Shown here piece after piece: positions 61,801 through 64,000 of a stretch of DNA of 64,000 nucleotides. Within the stretch, counting starts at the first letter, position 1. Every line of letters begins with the position of its first letter. Below the pieces are notes generated by a model. The model searched no databases, was not told where the DNA came from, and worked only from the letters and a program-made list of their open reading frames with translations. The stretch is from Ciborinia camelliae (Eukaryota > Ascomycota > Leotiomycetes > Helotiales > Sclerotiniaceae), in contig JANPYM010000013.1 of NCBI GenBank assembly GCA_025890175.1, positions 1,750,270 through 1,814,269 on the forward strand, read 5' to 3'. The translations under genes and the position numbers were made by a program.

Positions 61801-62896
61801 CTCTCTGCCACTACTCAAGAGGTAGGGATTAGCTTCAATAGCCTTGGCAATTTTGATAAGACGCATGGGTCGTGCCGATTGAGTAACCAGCTGTAGAATA
61901 AGGACCTGAGTATCTTGATGAATATTTGTAATTGAAGCATGATCAGACAGTAGCCTGTTATACATCTCTTCGAGGCCCACGGACAATTTGGCCAGCATTT
62001 CCCTTATCGAAGCCTCATTGTGATTTTTTCCCTTGATCGACTGTTCAATTTGATCAAGCATAAGGCGAGCATATAAGAAGAGGCCCTCGGAGCGTTCGCA
62101 CACCTTATGTTTGATAAAAATTTGAAAGTTTTCGTCTACGCCATCCATTGCATATTCCGTTACGCGCTATTGAACAAATACGGATATATCTCGTTTCACG
62201 AGTTTCTCCTGAAGACTGACGTGAATAACTTGAGGATACTTGAAGGCTCGTTGGAGATATTGTTTCGGTCGACTAGTTATCAAGACTTTGACATGAGCCA
62301 GTCGAAATGACCCCAATGAATCAAGGCGAGAGAGAAAGTCTTCGTCCATATCCATCTCATCCAACGCATCGACAATACAATAAACTCCTCTGAGAAGTTT
62401 CAGGCCACCTAAAAGTTCTTGCCACAATTGTTTTGTGGAGAACTATCCAAAGTCTTCTCATCTTTCACATGCTCCCACAAGTATAGTTGCAGCACTTCAC
62501 TATGAGGTAGAAGCTGAGACATCCAGTCTCGTAATAGAGCACGAGAGCTGCGATTTGTTTCGATGATTTGCCTGAAGAAAAAGAAAAGTACAGGAACAGA
62601 TTCTTGCACCAAAAATGATTGTACCATCGAAGCTGCGAGGACACTCTTCCCCGTACCCGGAACTGCTTTGATCCAAAGAGACCCATGGTCAACAGATGAA
62701 TGCCATTGCTCAAATTGTGAGGGTTTCTCGGATCCATTCACAGGGCTTTGGAGAAAGCATGACGTTTGAATTCGCTGGAAGATGCCAGATAGTCTGTTGG
62801 ACTCAACCAATTCTTGATCGCTGAGAGATCTGGCTTCTCAACCATCTGCTTGAAAATGTCGCCTGATTCAACGATCTCGAATCCATCTGAACTCAT
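55888..62896 (-). pseudogene. Decayed NACHT-ankyrin (NLR-like) gene
   Basis: The minus strand encodes pieces of one protein in order. It opens at ATG 62896 (MSSDGFEIVES...WLSPTDYLASSSEFKRH), then a NACHT NTPase with Walker A AVPGTGKS and Walker B-like YCIVDALDEMD, a linker with LHHSFTEFLLD, and many ankyrin repeats (TPLHIAAG, TALHLACHSE, TPLHYACS, ALDIAAAMGN) to 55888. Introns are readable at 60930-60988 and 60180-60330. Many lesions break it: frameshifts near 62750, 62430, 61145, 57685 and 57328; in-frame stops at 62167 (TAG), 59395 (TAA), 58750 (TAA), 57685 (TGA) and 56326 (TAG). Coding signal resumes in frame directly after several stops. NACHT-ankyrin proteins are thought to act as fungal innate-immune or incompatibility sensors. 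The lesion load argues for a dead gene and not a sequencing artefact, because neighbouring genes are clean. Confidence 0.88.
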
Positions 62897-64000
62897 ATCC
62901 GAATCTATAATGAATATTTAAAGCACACAACTAATGCAATACCTTCTAAAGAACAAAAGAAGAGGCGAATGAGAGATCTGGGCCAAATCGTCTCCGGGCT
63001 GTAGCGCGTGATATGTAGCACAGTAATATGCGAGATGACATGTACGCATGAGAGTATCTTTCGTCTGGTATATTTGTCTTCATGATGAAGTTGGGTTTAT
63101 TTCTGACTATTCTATGGCATATAGACCACCGGTAGTATGTCGACTGAGGTACCCGTACCACAAACTTTAGATGTCTTGAGAATATGGTTGCTGACTAATT
63201 CTGGTGACCAACCAATCAGAGGTTCCTGTATTATCCTATCACTATCATATCACACCTCTTTTCATTAAGACGAGGAGAATGAAAATTTTCTCCATTACAA
63301 TCGATTTGAGTACAGGGACAGTCAATAGGCATTTTTCATTCGCTTGATTGAAAAAGAAAGGAGGTTGTTTGTAAGTACCTAACTGAAACCGCCAATCCAG
63401 TTAACTGAATCGAGGATCAAACAAGCTTGTTGGCAAATCTTTCAAGCATCGACCAAGAGAACTGATGTCGATCCACATGCACCATAAGAGATCAATCACC
63501 AACCAACGTTGAGGCGCACGAAGGACACGAGGAGGAGGGGCCTGAGGAGGTTTTAAAAATAGGTAGGCAACTACACCTGGGCAGTATGTCGAGAATGGAG
63601 ATGAATTAATTCTTCAGTGGGCGACTATCTGACTATCTGACTATTTGCCATTCGCCGAAATATTCGCTCGATAACTGCGCGGACTACACGATTATCAATC
63701 AATCTCTAAGGTTGTATTGCGTACACTGTAACCGTTGCAACCTACGGGTTGGCCGTCGGTGTTGACTCCTTTTGCCGTCCTATCATTACAATCCATATTC
63801 CAAATACCTATCCTGACTGCAACGGTTACAGTCCATAGGTAGGTATAGGTAGTTGGCCATTAGTGCTGACTCTCATTGGTTTTTCTTCTACTATTTACAA
63901 TATTTCAAATGCCTGCATACCCTCCCTGGTTGCAACAGCGTTTGACGCATTTCCTTTTCTTTCTCTTGTCCCATGAATACGAATACATACTTCTTTTTTT
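62897..64000. other. Right edge, upstream of the NLR pseudogene
   Basis: It holds the former promoter of the NACHT-ankyrin gene and AT-rich sequence with TAGGTAGG motifs (63561, 63835). A 15-bp perfect inverted repeat at 63725-63832 is listed separately. No gene is supported. Confidence 0.5.
63725..63832. repeat. Inverted repeat pair enclosing 78 bp
   Basis: ACTGTAACCGTTGCA at 63725-63739 is matched by its exact reverse complement at 63818-63832. The following 100 bp (about 63845-63940) is a diverged direct copy of part of the interior (TTGGCC..T.GTG.TGACTC). This could be a small MITE or its remnant. Confidence 0.65.

Noticed and set aside
1..64000. CRISPR arrays, bacterial operons, rRNA genes
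   Set aside because: Introns and gene families are eukaryotic, and no spaced direct-repeat arrays or rRNA signatures were seen.

Overview
The window looks like nuclear DNA from a filamentous ascomycete, most probably a leotiomycete related to Botrytis or Sclerotinia. This placement is an inference. It rests on many 46-80 nt GT-AG introns, low gene density, and families typical of such genomes: HET domain, 2EXR domain, NACHT-ankyrin, LaeA-like methyltransferase and Zn2Cys6 regulator. There are about a dozen intact protein genes, two clearly decayed genes, two MITE-like elements and several tandem repeats. I see no rRNA, convincing tRNA or CRISPR array.

Left part (1-18 kb): an intact LaeA-like methyltransferase (1016-2346, +) faces a ruined DHA2-type MFS drug/toxin efflux gene (3545-5555, -). 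Then come a two-exon unknown gene (7163-7963, +), a Gln/Tyr/Pro-rich protein (8875-9506, -) and a C2H2 zinc-finger protein (13262-14768, -). A weak hypothetical gene (15669-16148, -) follows. Between them lie long stretches with no gene I can support.

Middle (18-40 kb) is gene-rich and mostly housekeeping: EFR3, the plasma-membrane anchor of PI 4-kinase (18124-21560, -); an acyl-CoA thioesterase with a possible peroxisomal tail (22490-23670, -); two 2EXR proteins (24455-24898 and 25441-26584, -) directly followed by a HET-domain gene (27046-29085, -); the Arp2/3 subunit ARPC4 with extremely small terminal exons (30583-31313, -), divergent from the proteasomal deubiquitinase UBP6 (31710-33477, +); a class I methyltransferase (34337-35382, +); and a Zn2Cys6 regulator with a repeat-expanded N-terminus (37871-40159, -).

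Right part (40-64 kb): about 15 kb holds almost nothing recognisable except microsatellites and a 383-bp pogo/Fot-type MITE with perfect 23-bp inverted ends and a TA target duplication (48713-49095). After it lies a 7-kb NACHT-ankyrin NLR-like gene (55888-62896, -) broken by several frameshifts and in-frame stops.

The most interesting themes are: (1) the decayed NLR gene and the 2EXR-2EXR-HET cluster, families linked to fungal self/non-self recognition; (2) the decayed transporter beside an intact LaeA-like methyltransferase, a possible relic of a metabolite locus; and (3) genes such as ARPC4 whose exon structure is easy to miss. All splice sites given are my own reading of GT-AG sites and family motifs, without transcript evidence.
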